Positions 43,800 through 51,589 of a stretch of DNA of 52,798 nucleotides are shown in pieces (position 1 is the stretch's first letter; every line of letters begins with the position of its first letter). The stretch is from Flavobacterium laiguense (GTDB taxonomy: Bacteria > Bacteroidota > Bacteroidia > Flavobacteriales > Flavobacteriaceae), in the NCBI RefSeq assembly GCF_003097655.1, contig NZ_QCZH01000026.1, positions 1 through 52,798 on the forward strand, in the 5' to 3' direction. The notes beneath the pieces are model-generated. The model worked only from the letters and a program-made list of their open reading frames with translations, was not told the DNA's origin and ran no database searches. The position numbers and the translations under genes were made by a program.

Positions 43800-44507
43800 T
43801 TATTTCTTGATAAACGGTTTTGGTTTTCCCGTTTTAGTATTTTTATTACTTTGAATTTTAGGCTGCCCAGCAGGAGTAATCTTATTGGAAATCCTTTTAT
43901 TGGTTCGTAATAAATCGGTGGTGTTTAATAACTCTTCTGAACTTTGAATTAAATTCAATTTCCCGTCTGATAATTCATAAAGGTGTTCAAAAATCACATC
44001 GTCTTTTACGGTGTCTTTGTTCCAGCTTAAATAGGATTTTTTCATGTGATTGGCAATTACTTTTACCAATGCATTTTTCATTTCGCCATCTTCCCATTTA
44101 TTGGCAACATCAATCATGTATTTTATGTTGTTACCGTAATACCTGTATTTTGGAAAATTCTGAGGGTACTTTAAAACATCGGGTTTGAGTTGTAAAACTT
44201 CTCGCGATGGAATTGGATAAGGCGAATTGGCTACCAATTTAAAATCGGACATGATAAAAAGTTGATCCCACAGTTTATGCTGAAAATCAGGCACGTCCCT
44301 AAGGTGAGGATTCAAACTTCCCATTACTTGAATGATGTATTTTGCCGCTTTGTTGCGTTCTACATCATCTTCTATAACAGTTGCCTGCTCTATCAATTTT
44401 TGCAAATGACGACCATATTCCGGAATGATTAAGTGCTCTCTTTCAGAATTATATTCTAAATTGAAAACAACATCATTCGCTATTTCTTTTTTATATTTTT
44501 CGACCAT
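43800..44507 (-). CDS. DUF4290 family protein
   Basis: The product has 235 residues. Leu-Ile-Ile-Pro-Glu-Tyr-Gly-Arg-His-Leu-Gln-Lys-Leu, Pro-Asp-Phe-Gln-His-Lys-Leu-Trp-Asp, and Tyr-Tyr-Gly-Asn-Asn-Ile are family signatures. The last 40 residues are basic and disordered. The family is unique to Bacteroidota and usually sits upstream of murA, as here. It lies 2 nt after DUF493 on the same strand. Function is unknown. Confidence 0.88.
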   Translation of the reverse strand: MVEKYKKEIANDVVFNLEYNSEREHLIIPEYGRHLQKLIEQATVIEDDVERNKAAKYIIQVMGSLNPHLRDVPDFQHKLWDQLFIMSDFKLVANSPYPIPSREVLQLKPDVLKYPQNFPKYRYYGNNIKYMIDVANKWEDGEMKNALVKVIANHMKKSYLSWNKDTVKDDVIFEHLYELSDGKLNLIQSSEELLNTTDLLRTNKRISNKITPAGQPKIQSNKNTKTGKPKPFIKK

Positions 44508-44509
44508 AA

Positions 44510-44806
44510 TTATAGGGAAACTATACCTTTTATTGTAGAAACTTCTTGGTACTTATCTATTATTTCTTGTGAATCTTTGACCTCTAAATCTATTGAAATA
44601 CTGGTAAATTTTCCTGTTCTTGACTTTGTCGTTTTGATTACAGCTCCCATACAATTAAATGCTTCTTCGACTTTTTTGATATTCTCGTCGGATGTGGGAA
44701 CTATAAATTTAAACAAATATTCTGCTGGCCAAGAGTTGCTATTATCTAACTCAACCTTCAGTCTTTCGTAAAATTCTGCGGTCTCTCTTTCTTTATCTTC
44801 GTCCAT
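44510..44806 (-). CDS. DUF493 family protein (YbeD-like)
   Basis: The product has 98 residues with a ferredoxin-like alpha-beta fold expected from Tyr-Leu-Phe-Lys-Phe-Ile-Val-Pro, Ser-Arg-Thr-Gly-Lys-Phe-Thr-Ser-Ile-Ser-Ile-Asp and a final Val-Ser-Thr-Ile-Lys-Gly-Ile-Val. YbeD-like proteins are small ACT-like regulators of unknown ligand. It is first in the DUF493-DUF4290-murA run. A TATATTTG box at 44833-44826 on the minus strand would place transcription about 13 nt before the ATG. Confidence 0.85.
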   Translation of the reverse strand: MDEDKERETAEFYERLKVELDNSNSWPAEYLFKFIVPTSDENIKKVEEAFNCMGAVIKTTKSRTGKFTSISIDLEVKDSQEIIDKYQEVSTIKGIVSL

Positions 44807-44825
44807 TCTTAAATTAAAATAAAAG

Positions 44826-44833
44826 CAAATATA
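44826..44833 (-). promoter_or_regulatory. Candidate -7 box for the DUF493-DUF4290-murA run
   Basis: TATATTTG on the minus strand matches the consensus exactly. No clear TTG -33 element lies at the right distance. Confidence 0.4.
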
Positions 44834-44866
44834 CGGTTTTGATTTTAGAATTTAGAATGGGCGCAC

Positions 44867-45040
44867 GACAAATTGCATTTCTTAGAGAATTTTTTAAAAT
44901 CTGCGAAAATCTGCGAAATCTGCGTGAAAAATTGGTACGCAGATTTCGCAGATTTACGCAGATTTGATCGATTAATGTATCATAAAAACAATTATTCTTT
45001 AATCAAATTGATTGTAATTTTTGAAAAGATGCAATTTGTC
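44867..45040. repeat. Nested palindromic element with AAATCTGCG units
   Basis: Outer arms GACAAATTGCAT (44867-44878) and ATGCAATTTGTC (45029-45040) are perfect 12-bp inverted repeats. Inside, a 19-bp perfect palindrome pairs 44907-44925 (AAATCTGCGAAATCTGCGT) with 44937-44955. Extra tandem AAATCTGCG units lie on both sides (44897-44906 and 44956-44965). It has no coding content. The inner unit is a word often seen between Bacteroidota genes. The shape suggests a miniature mobile or transcribed hairpin element. Confidence 0.65.
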
Positions 45041-45161
45041 TTATATCCGTTTAAAATTTAGAATTCAGAATTGCGTCTAGAATTTAGTTTTTTTTTTAAA
45101 CCCAGATGTGTATCAACTTATTTTGGGTTTAAAAACAGCTTTAATCCAACAAAATACCTCC

Positions 45162-45178
45162 AAAAAAAAAAAAAAAAA
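45162..45178. repeat. 17-base poly-A tract
   Basis: A homopolymer of 17 A lies between the two palindromic repeats. It may be a slippage hotspot or, in a draft, a length that sequencing resolved poorly. Confidence 0.6.
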
Positions 45179-45192
45179 CAATTATTTCCCTT

Positions 45193-45247
45193 TAGCCCTG
45201 ATGGAAACGGCATCCTTTATATAAAGATATAGTGTACAGCAGGAACC
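45193..45247. repeat. Dispersed palindromic repeat, copy B (short form)
   Basis: The left arm TAGCCCTGATGGAAACGG with ATCCTTTAT, and the right arm ATAAAGATATAGTG with CAGCAGGAA, match the ends of copy A at 24173-24310. Here the apex insertion is absent, so both arms meet at a short ATAT loop. Confidence 0.6.
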
Positions 45248-45338
45248 CATATCTACTAAAAAAGGAACAATCATTCGCTCCTGAACAAACTGATGAAAAT
45301 CCTAGCGCTTTTTTTTTTAAAATAACGATAACTTTAAG

Positions 45339-45346
45339 TATTTTTG
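45339..45346 (+). promoter_or_regulatory. Candidate -7 box for the AAA-type NTPase gene
   Basis: TATTTTTG fits the consensus. Transcription would start near 45353, about 11 nt before the GTG at 45364, which supports that start. No good -33 TTG is seen. Confidence 0.35.
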
Positions 45347-45363
45347 CCGTTTAATTACAGAAA

Positions 45364-45897
45364 GTGCAGAAAGAAATTATTGTTATCATTGGTGGCCCAG
45401 GTACGGGGAAAAGTTCTATTATCGATAGTTTGGTTGCAAAAGGCTATTGTTGTTATCCCGAAATTTCTCGAGAAGTAACGCTTGAAGCTCAACAAAGAGG
45501 CATTGAGCAATTGTTCCTAGAAGATCCTTTACTGTTTAGCCAAATGCTGCTTGACGGAAGAGTTAAGCAATACAATAATGCTCAAAATGAAGCACATACA
45601 ATAGTGTTTATCGATCGTGGCATTCCCGACGTTGTGGCGTACTTGGATTATATTGGGGATTCTTATCCGGATCATTTTGACTTGGCTTGCCGCGAAAATA
45701 ATTACACTAAAATATTTATTCTTCCGCCTTGGGAAGAGATTTACCAAAGTGATAGTGAGCGTTATGAAAACTTTGAACAAGCAAAAACCATCTACAAACA
45801 CCTTATAGAAACCTATCAAAAATACGGTTACAATCTAATTGAAGTGCCAAAAGATAGTGTAGATAACAGAATTCTTTATATATTAGATAAAATTTAG
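45364..45897 (+). CDS. AAA_28-type nucleoside triphosphatase/kinase
   Basis: The product has 177 residues. Walker A is Gly-Gly-Pro-Gly-Thr-Gly-Lys-Ser-Ser close to the N-terminus, and a Walker B-like Val-Phe-Ile-Asp-Arg-Gly appears near 83. Arg-Glu (Ile-Ser-Arg-Glu-Val-Thr) after the first strand is typical of the family. It starts with GTG; no ATG lies close upstream in frame. Family members bind ATP and may phosphorylate small molecules. Substrate is unknown. Confidence 0.85.
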   Translation: MQKEIIVIIGGPGTGKSSIIDSLVAKGYCCYPEISREVTLEAQQRGIEQLFLEDPLLFSQMLLDGRVKQYNNAQNEAHTIVFIDRGIPDVVAYLDYIGDSYPDHFDLACRENNYTKIFILPPWEEIYQSDSERYENFEQAKTIYKHLIETYQKYGYNLIEVPKDSVDNRILYILDKI

Positions 45898-46051
45898 TGT
45901 TCCATTTTTAGTTTTTCGCATTCAATGATGGATTATTAATAGCCAGCTATCTATTGATAATTTTGTATTAACCAATGCATTAATAACTAAAAATAGAAAA
46001 ACTGAAGTCAGCTCACTGAATACTAAAGAACTGAATACTGAACACTTTTCT

Positions 46052-47947
46052 ATGCAAGAAGCATTAGCCATTCTTCAAAAATATTGGAAACACGACAAAT
46101 TTAGATCTCTTCAAAACGAAATAATTGATTCAGTTTTGAGCGGTCGGGATACTTTTGCCTTGATGCCAACGGGAGGTGGGAAATCAGTTTGTTTTCAGGT
46201 TCCCGCCATGATGAAGGAAGGAATATGCTTGGTGATCTCGCCTTTGGTGGCGCTGATGAAAGACCAAGTAGCTAACTTGCAAAAGCGCGACATCAAAGCA
46301 ATTGCATTAACGGGCGGTATCAAATCTGACGAGATGATTGATTTGCTGGACAATTGCCAATTCGGAAATTATAAATTTTTGTACGTATCTCCAGAGCGAT
46401 TACAATCGGATTGGATTATGGATCGAATAAAAAATCTCCCCATAAACCTGATCACTATCGATGAGGCGCATTGTGTTTCACAATGGGGACATGATTTTCG
46501 ACCCGCTTATTTGAAGATTTCTGCTTTAAAAGAACATTTTCCAAAAGTTCCATTTCTGGCACTTACCGCAACGGCAACCCCAAAGGTGAAAAAAGATATT
46601 ATAACCGAACTGGGTTTGCATGAACCAAAACAATTCGAAAAATCTTTTGCCAGAGAAAACATTGCTTATATGGTTTTTGAAGTAGAAGACAAACTTTTCA
46701 GGGTTGAACAAATCCTTAAAAAAAATCCACAACCTTCTATCATTTATGTCCGGAACAGAAAATCATGTTTCGATATTTCGAGTCAGTTGCAATCATTAGG
46801 TTTTAAAGCCACCTATTATCACGGCGGCCTTACCTCTAGAGAAAAAGACAAAAACATGCAGTTGTGGATGGAGGAAAAAGCCCAAGTCATCGTGGCTACA
46901 AATGCCTTTGGAATGGGAATTGACAAAGCCAATGTAAAAACCGTTATTCATATTCAGCTACCCGAAAACATAGAGAATTACTACCAAGAAGCTGGACGCG
47001 CCGGTAGAAATGGAGACAAAGCATATGCCGTATTATTGACCAGTCCATCTGATATTATCCAGACCGAAAATCAATTTATACAAGTCCTTCCCGATAAACC
47101 TTTTTTGAACACCATGTACGTTAAACTCTGTAATTATTTCCAAATTGCTTATGGAGAAGGAATTGACGAACAGTTCCCTTTTAACTTGCATCATTTTTGC
47201 TTAAAATATGGATTCCCTACGTTAAAAACCTTTAATGCCCTTCGTTTTCTAGACGGACAAGGTGTTATTACTTTATCTCAGGAATTCTCGGAAAAAATAA
47301 CGTTGCAATTTCTAATTCCATCCAAAGAAGTCATTCGTTATACGAGCTTGAACCCCAACGATGAAGAAATAATTTTGGCTATATTGAGAACCTATCCCGG
47401 TATATATGAAATGCAAACCGCATTTAATCTTCCGTTAATTGCTAAAAAATCCCATCATTCTGAAGCAGAAATACAGGCTGTACTACATAAATTAAAAGAC
47501 AAAGAAATTATTGAATACCATTCGAAAAATAATGATGCAACTTTAATTTTTAATGAGATTCGGGAAGATGAAAGAACGATCAGTAGAGTTTCAAAATATT
47601 TAGAGAGACAAAACCAGCTCAAAAAAGAGCAACTTCAATCGGTACTCCATTATATTAAAGAAAAAAACGTTTGCAAAAGCAAAATTATTTTAGATTATTT
47701 TGGAGAAAAAGCAACTACCGATTGTGGCATTTGCTCGTATTGCATTACGAAAACCAAGACCCGAAAAGATTATAACACACTTTCAAAAAAAATAATCAAG
47801 CTATTAGAAAGTGAAGATTTAAATTCAAGAGAAATTCAAAATAAGACCAAAGACACCTCAGACGATGTTATCTTTGTCCTGCAACAATTATTAGAAAATG
47901 AAATTCTAATAATTCAAAAGAATAATAAATATACTTTAAAATCATAA
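46052..47947 (+). CDS. RecQ-family ATP-dependent DNA helicase
   Basis: The product has 631 residues and unwinds DNA 3' to 5'. Walker A Pro-Thr-Gly-Gly-Gly-Lys-Ser is near 39, Asp-Glu-Ala-His near 136, and Gly-Arg-Ala-Gly-Arg-Asn-Gly near 314 (motif VI). A zinc-binding region with Cys-Lys-Ser-Lys...Cys-Gly-Ile-Cys-Ser-Tyr-Cys lies near 555-572. A short winged-helix-like tail follows in place of a full HRDC domain. Bacteroidota often carry this type besides a longer RecQ. Its stop overlaps the fmt start (TAATG). Confidence 0.92.
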   Translation: MQEALAILQKYWKHDKFRSLQNEIIDSVLSGRDTFALMPTGGGKSVCFQVPAMMKEGICLVISPLVALMKDQVANLQKRDIKAIALTGGIKSDEMIDLLDNCQFGNYKFLYVSPERLQSDWIMDRIKNLPINLITIDEAHCVSQWGHDFRPAYLKISALKEHFPKVPFLALTATATPKVKKDIITELGLHEPKQFEKSFARENIAYMVFEVEDKLFRVEQILKKNPQPSIIYVRNRKSCFDISSQLQSLGFKATYYHGGLTSREKDKNMQLWMEEKAQVIVATNAFGMGIDKANVKTVIHIQLPENIENYYQEAGRAGRNGDKAYAVLLTSPSDIIQTENQFIQVLPDKPFLNTMYVKLCNYFQIAYGEGIDEQFPFNLHHFCLKYGFPTLKTFNALRFLDGQGVITLSQEFSEKITLQFLIPSKEVIRYTSLNPNDEEIILAILRTYPGIYEMQTAFNLPLIAKKSHHSEAEIQAVLHKLKDKEIIEYHSKNNDATLIFNEIREDERTISRVSKYLERQNQLKKEQLQSVLHYIKEKNVCKSKIILDYFGEKATTDCGICSYCITKTKTRKDYNTLSKKIIKLLESEDLNSREIQNKTKDTSDDVIFVLQQLLENEILIIQKNNKYTLKS

Positions 47948-48894
47948 TGGAAAAATTAAGAATTATATTTATGGGAACCCCAGAATTTGCTGTTGGAATT
48001 CTGGACACCATAATCAAAAACAATTACGAAGTAGTAGGCGTAATAACCGCTGCTGACAAACCCGCAGGCCGTGGACAGAAATTAAAATACTCTGCCGTTA
48101 AAGAATATGCTTTAGAGAACAACATAACATTATTACAGCCTACAAACCTAAAAGACGAAAGTTTTCTAGAGGAATTAAAATCATTGAATGCCAATTTACA
48201 AATTGTTGTAGCCTTTAGAATGTTACCGAAAGTAGTTTGGGAAATGCCCGCATTAGGAACATTCAATCTTCACGCTTCTTTACTTCCTAATTATCGCGGA
48301 GCAGCACCGATAAATTGGGCCATCATAAACGGAGAAACCAAAACCGGAGTCACTACTTTTTTTATAGATGATAAAATAGATACCGGAGCCATGATCTTGA
48401 GTGCTGAAACTGAAATTTCAGCAACTGAAAATGCAGGGCACTTACACGATCGTTTGATGGTTTTAGGAAGTGGTACCGTTATAGAAACATTGCAATTAAT
48501 AGAAAGTGGAAATGTAACTACAACCATTCAAAATGATTCAGCAGAAATCAAAACGGCTTACAAACTAAACAAAGAGAATTGCAAAATCGATTGGACGAAA
48601 TCGGTATCAGAAATCAATAACCTTATCCGAGGATTAAGCCCTTATCCTGCGGCTTGGTGTTTTTTTAGTGATAAAAATGAAGAGTGGAATGTAAAAATAT
48701 ATGAGACCAAAATCATTTCGGAACAACACGAACATCCTATTGGAACTTTATTATGCACCAAAAAAGAAATGAAAGTCGCCATTACAGATGGTTACCTCCA
48801 AATATTGAGTCTGCAATTTCCAGGCAAAAAGAAAATGAACACCTATGAATTATTAAATGGTGTTGTTTTTTCCGAAAGTGCAAAAGCCTATTGA
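47947..48894 (+). CDS. fmt: Methionyl-tRNA formyltransferase
   Basis: The product has 315 residues and formylates initiator Met-tRNA. It starts with Arg-Ile-Ile-Phe-Met-Gly-Thr-Pro-Glu-Phe-Ala. The active site is Asn-Leu-His-Ala-Ser-Leu-Leu-Pro (near 104-111) with Asp in Phe-Phe-Ile-Asp-Asp-Lys-Ile-Asp-Thr-Gly. A C-terminal OB-like domain follows from about 205. Its ATG overlaps the RecQ stop by one base, so translation is coupled to recQ. Confidence 0.95.
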   Translation: MEKLRIIFMGTPEFAVGILDTIIKNNYEVVGVITAADKPAGRGQKLKYSAVKEYALENNITLLQPTNLKDESFLEELKSLNANLQIVVAFRMLPKVVWEMPALGTFNLHASLLPNYRGAAPINWAIINGETKTGVTTFFIDDKIDTGAMILSAETEISATENAGHLHDRLMVLGSGTVIETLQLIESGNVTTTIQNDSAEIKTAYKLNKENCKIDWTKSVSEINNLIRGLSPYPAAWCFFSDKNEEWNVKIYETKIISEQHEHPIGTLLCTKKEMKVAITDGYLQILSLQFPGKKKMNTYELLNGVVFSESAKAY

Positions 48895-49000
48895 AACCAA
48901 TAAAAACGGGAGTTAAGTGATTTTTTGCAAGAAAAAAACCTTGCTTTATGAACAATAAAATCAAGTTATCAACAAAAAGCGCTAAAATCACACAAAATCC

Positions 49001-49030
49001 TTGCAAGAAACATAATTCCTATTAAATTTG
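49001..49030 (+). promoter_or_regulatory. Promoter of the HU gene
   Basis: TTG at 49001-49003, a 19-nt spacer and TAAATTTG at 49023-49030 are an excellent fit to the Bacteroidota consensus. The leader is about 37 nt. Confidence 0.7.
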
Positions 49031-49074
49031 TTGTAATAACAATTCTTTTAACCAACAATTAATACCTTATTATT

Positions 49075-49347
49075 ATGAACAAATCAGAATTAATCGACGC
49101 TATCGCTGCTGATGCAGGAATCACAAAAGCTGCTGCAAAATTAGCTTTAGAATCATTTTTAGGAAATGTAGGTGAAACTTTGAAAAAAGGTGGAAAAATT
49201 TCTTTAGTAGGTTTCGGATCATGGTCAGTATCTGCTAGAGCTGCAAGAGACGGAAGAAACCCTCAAACAGGTAAAACTATCCAAATCGCTGCCAAAAATG
49301 TTGTGAAATTCAAAGCTGGAGCAGATTTAGAAGGAGCAGTAAACTAA
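49075..49347 (+). CDS. HU-type DNA-binding protein
   Basis: The product has 90 residues. Met-Asn-Lys-Ser-Glu-Leu-Ile-Asp-Ala-Ile-Ala opens the protein. Gly-Phe-Gly-Ser-Trp-Ser-Val (near 47-53), Ala-Arg-Asp-Gly-Arg-Asn-Pro-Gln-Thr-Gly (58-67; the DNA-binding arm) and Val-Val-Lys-Phe-Lys-Ala-Gly close it. It bends and compacts DNA as a dimer. A terminator follows at 49371-49396. Confidence 0.95.
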   Translation: MNKSELIDAIAADAGITKAAAKLALESFLGNVGETLKKGGKISLVGFGSWSVSARAARDGRNPQTGKTIQIAAKNVVKFKAGADLEGAVN

Positions 49348-49370
49348 TTATAGTTTATCTTATATAATTA

Positions 49371-49396
49371 AACCTTCCTATGGAAGGTTTTTTTTA
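49371..49396 (+). terminator. Terminator of the HU gene
   Basis: AACCTTCC pairs with GGAAGGTT around a 3-4 nt loop, followed by eight T residues. Confidence 0.85.
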
Positions 49397-49463
49397 TACT
49401 TTCAACGATTAAATTTGGAGTTTTTACTGTTTTTTTATTAAATTTAATAAAAAATAAAGCCTT

Positions 49464-50024
49464 ATGATTTCCGAAAAATTAAAAAAAGGGTATTTACTTA
49501 TTGCAGAGCCATCTATCATTGGCGACTTATCTTTTAATAGATCTGTAATACTTTTAGCGGACCATAATGAAGACGGTTCAGTAGGTTTTATCATTAATAA
49601 ACCTTTGAAATATACCATCAATGATTTAATTCCCGAAATTGATGCCACTTTCAAAATTTACAATGGTGGACCAGTTGAGCAAGACAACCTTTATTTCATC
49701 CATAACATTCCAGAATTAATCCCTAACAGCATAGAGATTTCAAACGGAATTTATTGGGGTGGCAATTTTGAGTCTACCAAAGAACTGATCAACAGCGGTA
49801 AAATAAAAAAAGACAACATTCGTTTCTTTTTAGGTTACACCGGCTGGGATGAACACCAATTAGAAACAGAAATGGAAGCCAACTCATGGATAATTACCCA
49901 AAACAATTATGAAAACAAAATAATTGGCAAATCGGCTACTCATTTCTGGAAAGAACAAATCATGGAACTTGGAGGCGAATACCTCATCTGGTCTAACGCT
50001 CCTGAAAATCCCTATTTAAACTAG
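49464..50024 (+). CDS. YqgE/AlgH family protein
   Basis: The product has 186 residues. It has Gly-Tyr-Leu-Leu-Ile-Ala-Glu-Pro (near 10-17), Phe-Asn-Arg-Ser-Val-Ile-Leu-Leu, Gly-Phe-Ile-Ile-Asn-Lys-Pro and Phe-Leu-Gly-Tyr-Thr-Gly-Trp, all DUF179 signatures. The role is unknown. Its TAG overlaps the TAG of the convergent aminotransferase gene within the palindrome CTAG. Confidence 0.9.
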   Translation: MISEKLKKGYLLIAEPSIIGDLSFNRSVILLADHNEDGSVGFIINKPLKYTINDLIPEIDATFKIYNGGPVEQDNLYFIHNIPELIPNSIEISNGIYWGGNFESTKELINSGKIKKDNIRFFLGYTGWDEHQLETEMEANSWIITQNNYENKIIGKSATHFWKEQIMELGGEYLIWSNAPENPYLN

Positions 50025-50854
50025 ACTATTAAACTATTCAATTCCGCCACTAAAGCCTTGGACAATTCAATTGAAAATTCTTTTTTTCTATATTTTGTAA
50101 TCGGCTGAACGCCTTTAATAACATTGGTAACAAATAATTCATCTGCTTTTTGAATATCAAAGGGAGAAATTATCTCTTCAACCACTTCAATACCTTCTAA
50201 TTTTTGAGCTATTTTTAAAATTTGTTTTCTCATAACCCCGTTCAAACAACCTTCTGAAACCGGAGGAGTAGTTAAAACATTTCCTTTTAGCATAAAAATA
50301 TTTCCTTGTAACACCTCAACAACATTTTTACTATCGTTTAACAAAATGCAATTATCCAATCCGTTTTCGCTGGCATAAATACTTCCCGTTACATTTATAA
50401 GTCGGTTTGTTGTCTTTATTGAAGACAACAAATGCTTGGTCACATAAAAATCTTTGTACAAATCAACCTCGTATTCTTTTCCATCAAGGGCATATAAAGC
50501 ACTTTCTACTAAAACTGCCTGTATAAAAAAAGAAACCGTATTGTTTTGAGGCAAATAATACCCTCCTTCATTCCTATATATCGTTATTCTGGCACGTGCC
50601 GACGATTCTAAGCCATTATTCTTAACCAAAGAAACGATTTGCTCCTCAAGAGATTCCATCGTGAAATTCATAGGGATTTCCATTCTAATCACGCGCATGG
50701 AAGACATTAACCTAAAATAATGATCTTCTAAAAATAAAATTTTCGAATTCACTATTTTGACAGTCTCAAAAACCGCATCACCATATAAAAAACCGCGATT
50801 TTGCGCTACTGTATTTGCATCCTCAGACACCAAAGTTCCATTAAAATTTATCAT
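50021..50854 (-). CDS. Class IV PLP-dependent aminotransferase (aminodeoxychorismate lyase/BCAT type)
   Basis: The product is about 277 residues from the ATG at 50854 (Met-Ile-Asn-Phe-Asn-Gly). An upstream ATG at 50920 would add 22 residues that overlap the terminator and upstream gene, so it is rejected. Motifs are Arg-Gly-Phe-Leu-Tyr-Gly-Asp-Ala-Val-Phe-Glu-Thr and the PLP Lys in Ile-Lys-Thr-Thr-Asn-Arg. Another is Glu-Gly-Cys-Leu-Asn-Gly-Val-Met-Arg. Class IV enzymes split into PabC, BCAT and D-amino acid groups; length favours PabC-like, but this is not settled. The ATG directly follows the U-tract of a terminator. Confidence 0.82.
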   Translation of the reverse strand: MINFNGTLVSEDANTVAQNRGFLYGDAVFETVKIVNSKILFLEDHYFRLMSSMRVIRMEIPMNFTMESLEEQIVSLVKNNGLESSARARITIYRNEGGYYLPQNNTVSFFIQAVLVESALYALDGKEYEVDLYKDFYVTKHLLSSIKTTNRLINVTGSIYASENGLDNCILLNDSKNVVEVLQGNIFMLKGNVLTTPPVSEGCLNGVMRKQILKIAQKLEGIEVVEEIISPFDIQKADELFVTNVIKGVQPITKYRKKEFSIELSKALVAELNSLIV

Positions 50855-50879
50855 AAAAAAAGCCTGAATTAATTCAGGC
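50855..50879 (-). terminator. Terminator whose U-tract ends at the next gene's start codon
   Basis: GCCTGAAT pairs with ATTCAGGC (50862-50879) and seven T residues on the minus strand run up to the ATG at 50854. It lies 28 nt past the stop of the START-like gene. Confidence 0.8.
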
Positions 50880-50906
50880 AAATATAAGTTATAATATACA
50901 ATTTTA

Positions 50907-51299
50907 CTACACCGATCCAATTACATGTTTCAGGTCTGAAATTTGATTTTCCCAGAGCTGAGTAGCTTCTTCAATCTCATCTTTACGAGCAAAGTCGACT
51001 ACCATCAAAGAAACATCCTTGGTAAGTTCGTCTACCAGAATATTTAATTCAAAAAAATACTCGGTATCCTTATTGTTGTCGTCGACCCATCTAAATTTTA
51101 CTTTCTCGCCAGACTTTTTGGAAGCAAGCCTAGCCTTTTCCTCGGAGTCATTCCAAATAAACGTAAAAAACTCACCCCGAGAATTGACATTATCCGCAAA
51201 CCATTCTGACAAACCAGAAGGTGTTGAGATATATTGATACAACAATTGAGGAGAAGAATTTATGGGGAACTCGATTTCGTAACGTACTTTTAGATCCAT
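50907..51299 (-). CDS. START-like/AHSA1-type protein
   Basis: The product is about 130 residues. Gln-Leu-Leu-Tyr-Gln-Tyr-Ile-Ser-Thr-Pro-Ser-Gly-Leu-Ser-Glu-Trp-Phe-Ala is the typical AHSA1/START-like opening. A strand with Phe-Thr-Phe-Ile-Trp and a final helix with Leu-Trp-Glu-Asn-Gln follow. These proteins form a helix-grip cup for a small hydrophobic ligand. An ATG two codons upstream (51305) is possible. Ligand is unknown. Confidence 0.85.
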   Translation of the reverse strand: MDLKVRYEIEFPINSSPQLLYQYISTPSGLSEWFADNVNSRGEFFTFIWNDSEEKARLASKKSGEKVKFRWVDDNNKDTEYFFELNILVDELTKDVSLMVVDFARKDEIEEATQLWENQISDLKHVIGSV

Positions 51300-51385
51300 G
51301 AACATCTTTTATATTTTTTGGAAATATATAGAATATTATGACAAGAAAAAAGCATTTTGAAAAATATTTTTTTTATCATTTTTGC

Positions 51386-51415
51386 TTGCACACTTAAATT
51401 ATTGTTTTATATTTG
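51386..51415 (+). promoter_or_regulatory. Promoter of tRNA-Met
   Basis: TTG at 51386-51388, a 19-nt spacer and TATATTTG at 51408-51415 match the Bacteroidota consensus. Transcription would start near 51422, at the leader hairpin 51423-51448. Confidence 0.65.
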
Positions 51416-51422
51416 CACCCGC

Positions 51423-51448
51423 ATTCAGGGACAGGATTTGTCCCGAAT
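51423..51448 (+). other. Hairpin in the tRNA-Met leader
   Basis: ATTC, one unpaired A, then GGGACA pairs with TGTCCC and GAAT around a 4-5 nt loop. It lies between the predicted transcription start and the 5' end of the tRNA, so it would be removed by RNase P. It might aid processing. Confidence 0.5.
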
Positions 51449-51450
51449 AT

Positions 51451-51524
51451 GGCGAGGTAGCTCAGTCGGTTAGAGCGCAGGATTCATAACCCTGAGGTCA
51501 CGGGTTCAACTCCCGTCTTCGCTA
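51451..51524 (+). tRNA. tRNA-Met (anticodon CAT)
   Basis: Acceptor arms GGCGAGG and CTTCGCT pair with G-T wobbles. The D-arm TAGCTCAG and T-arm GGTTCAACTCC are present, and the loop TTCATAA carries CAT. The anticodon stem has an A-C at its base, as in other Bacteroidota tRNA-Met. The first acceptor pair is present, which makes an initiator less likely. The CAT anticodon could also be tRNA-Ile2; I favour elongator Met. An integrase gene starts 66 nt downstream. Confidence 0.85.
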
Positions 51525-51558
51525 CAAGGTTGAAAAACGAAAAAATATAGATTTTATG

Positions 51559-51589
51559 CGGTTTTAGAGAAATTTAAAACCGTTTTTTT
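51559..51589 (+). terminator. Terminator ending at the integrase start codon
   Basis: CGGTTTTA (51559-51566) pairs with TAAAACCG (51575-51582), followed by seven T residues that end at the ATG at 51590. It should terminate the tRNA transcript. Confidence 0.75.

Noticed and set aside
44891..44965. CRISPR-like array
   Set aside because: Repeat units are about 10 bp, tandem without spacers and arranged as a palindrome; no cas genes are present.
44873..45061. 62-codon plus-strand frame with Cys and Trp
   Set aside because: It is formed by the AAATCTGCG repeat units of the palindromic element.
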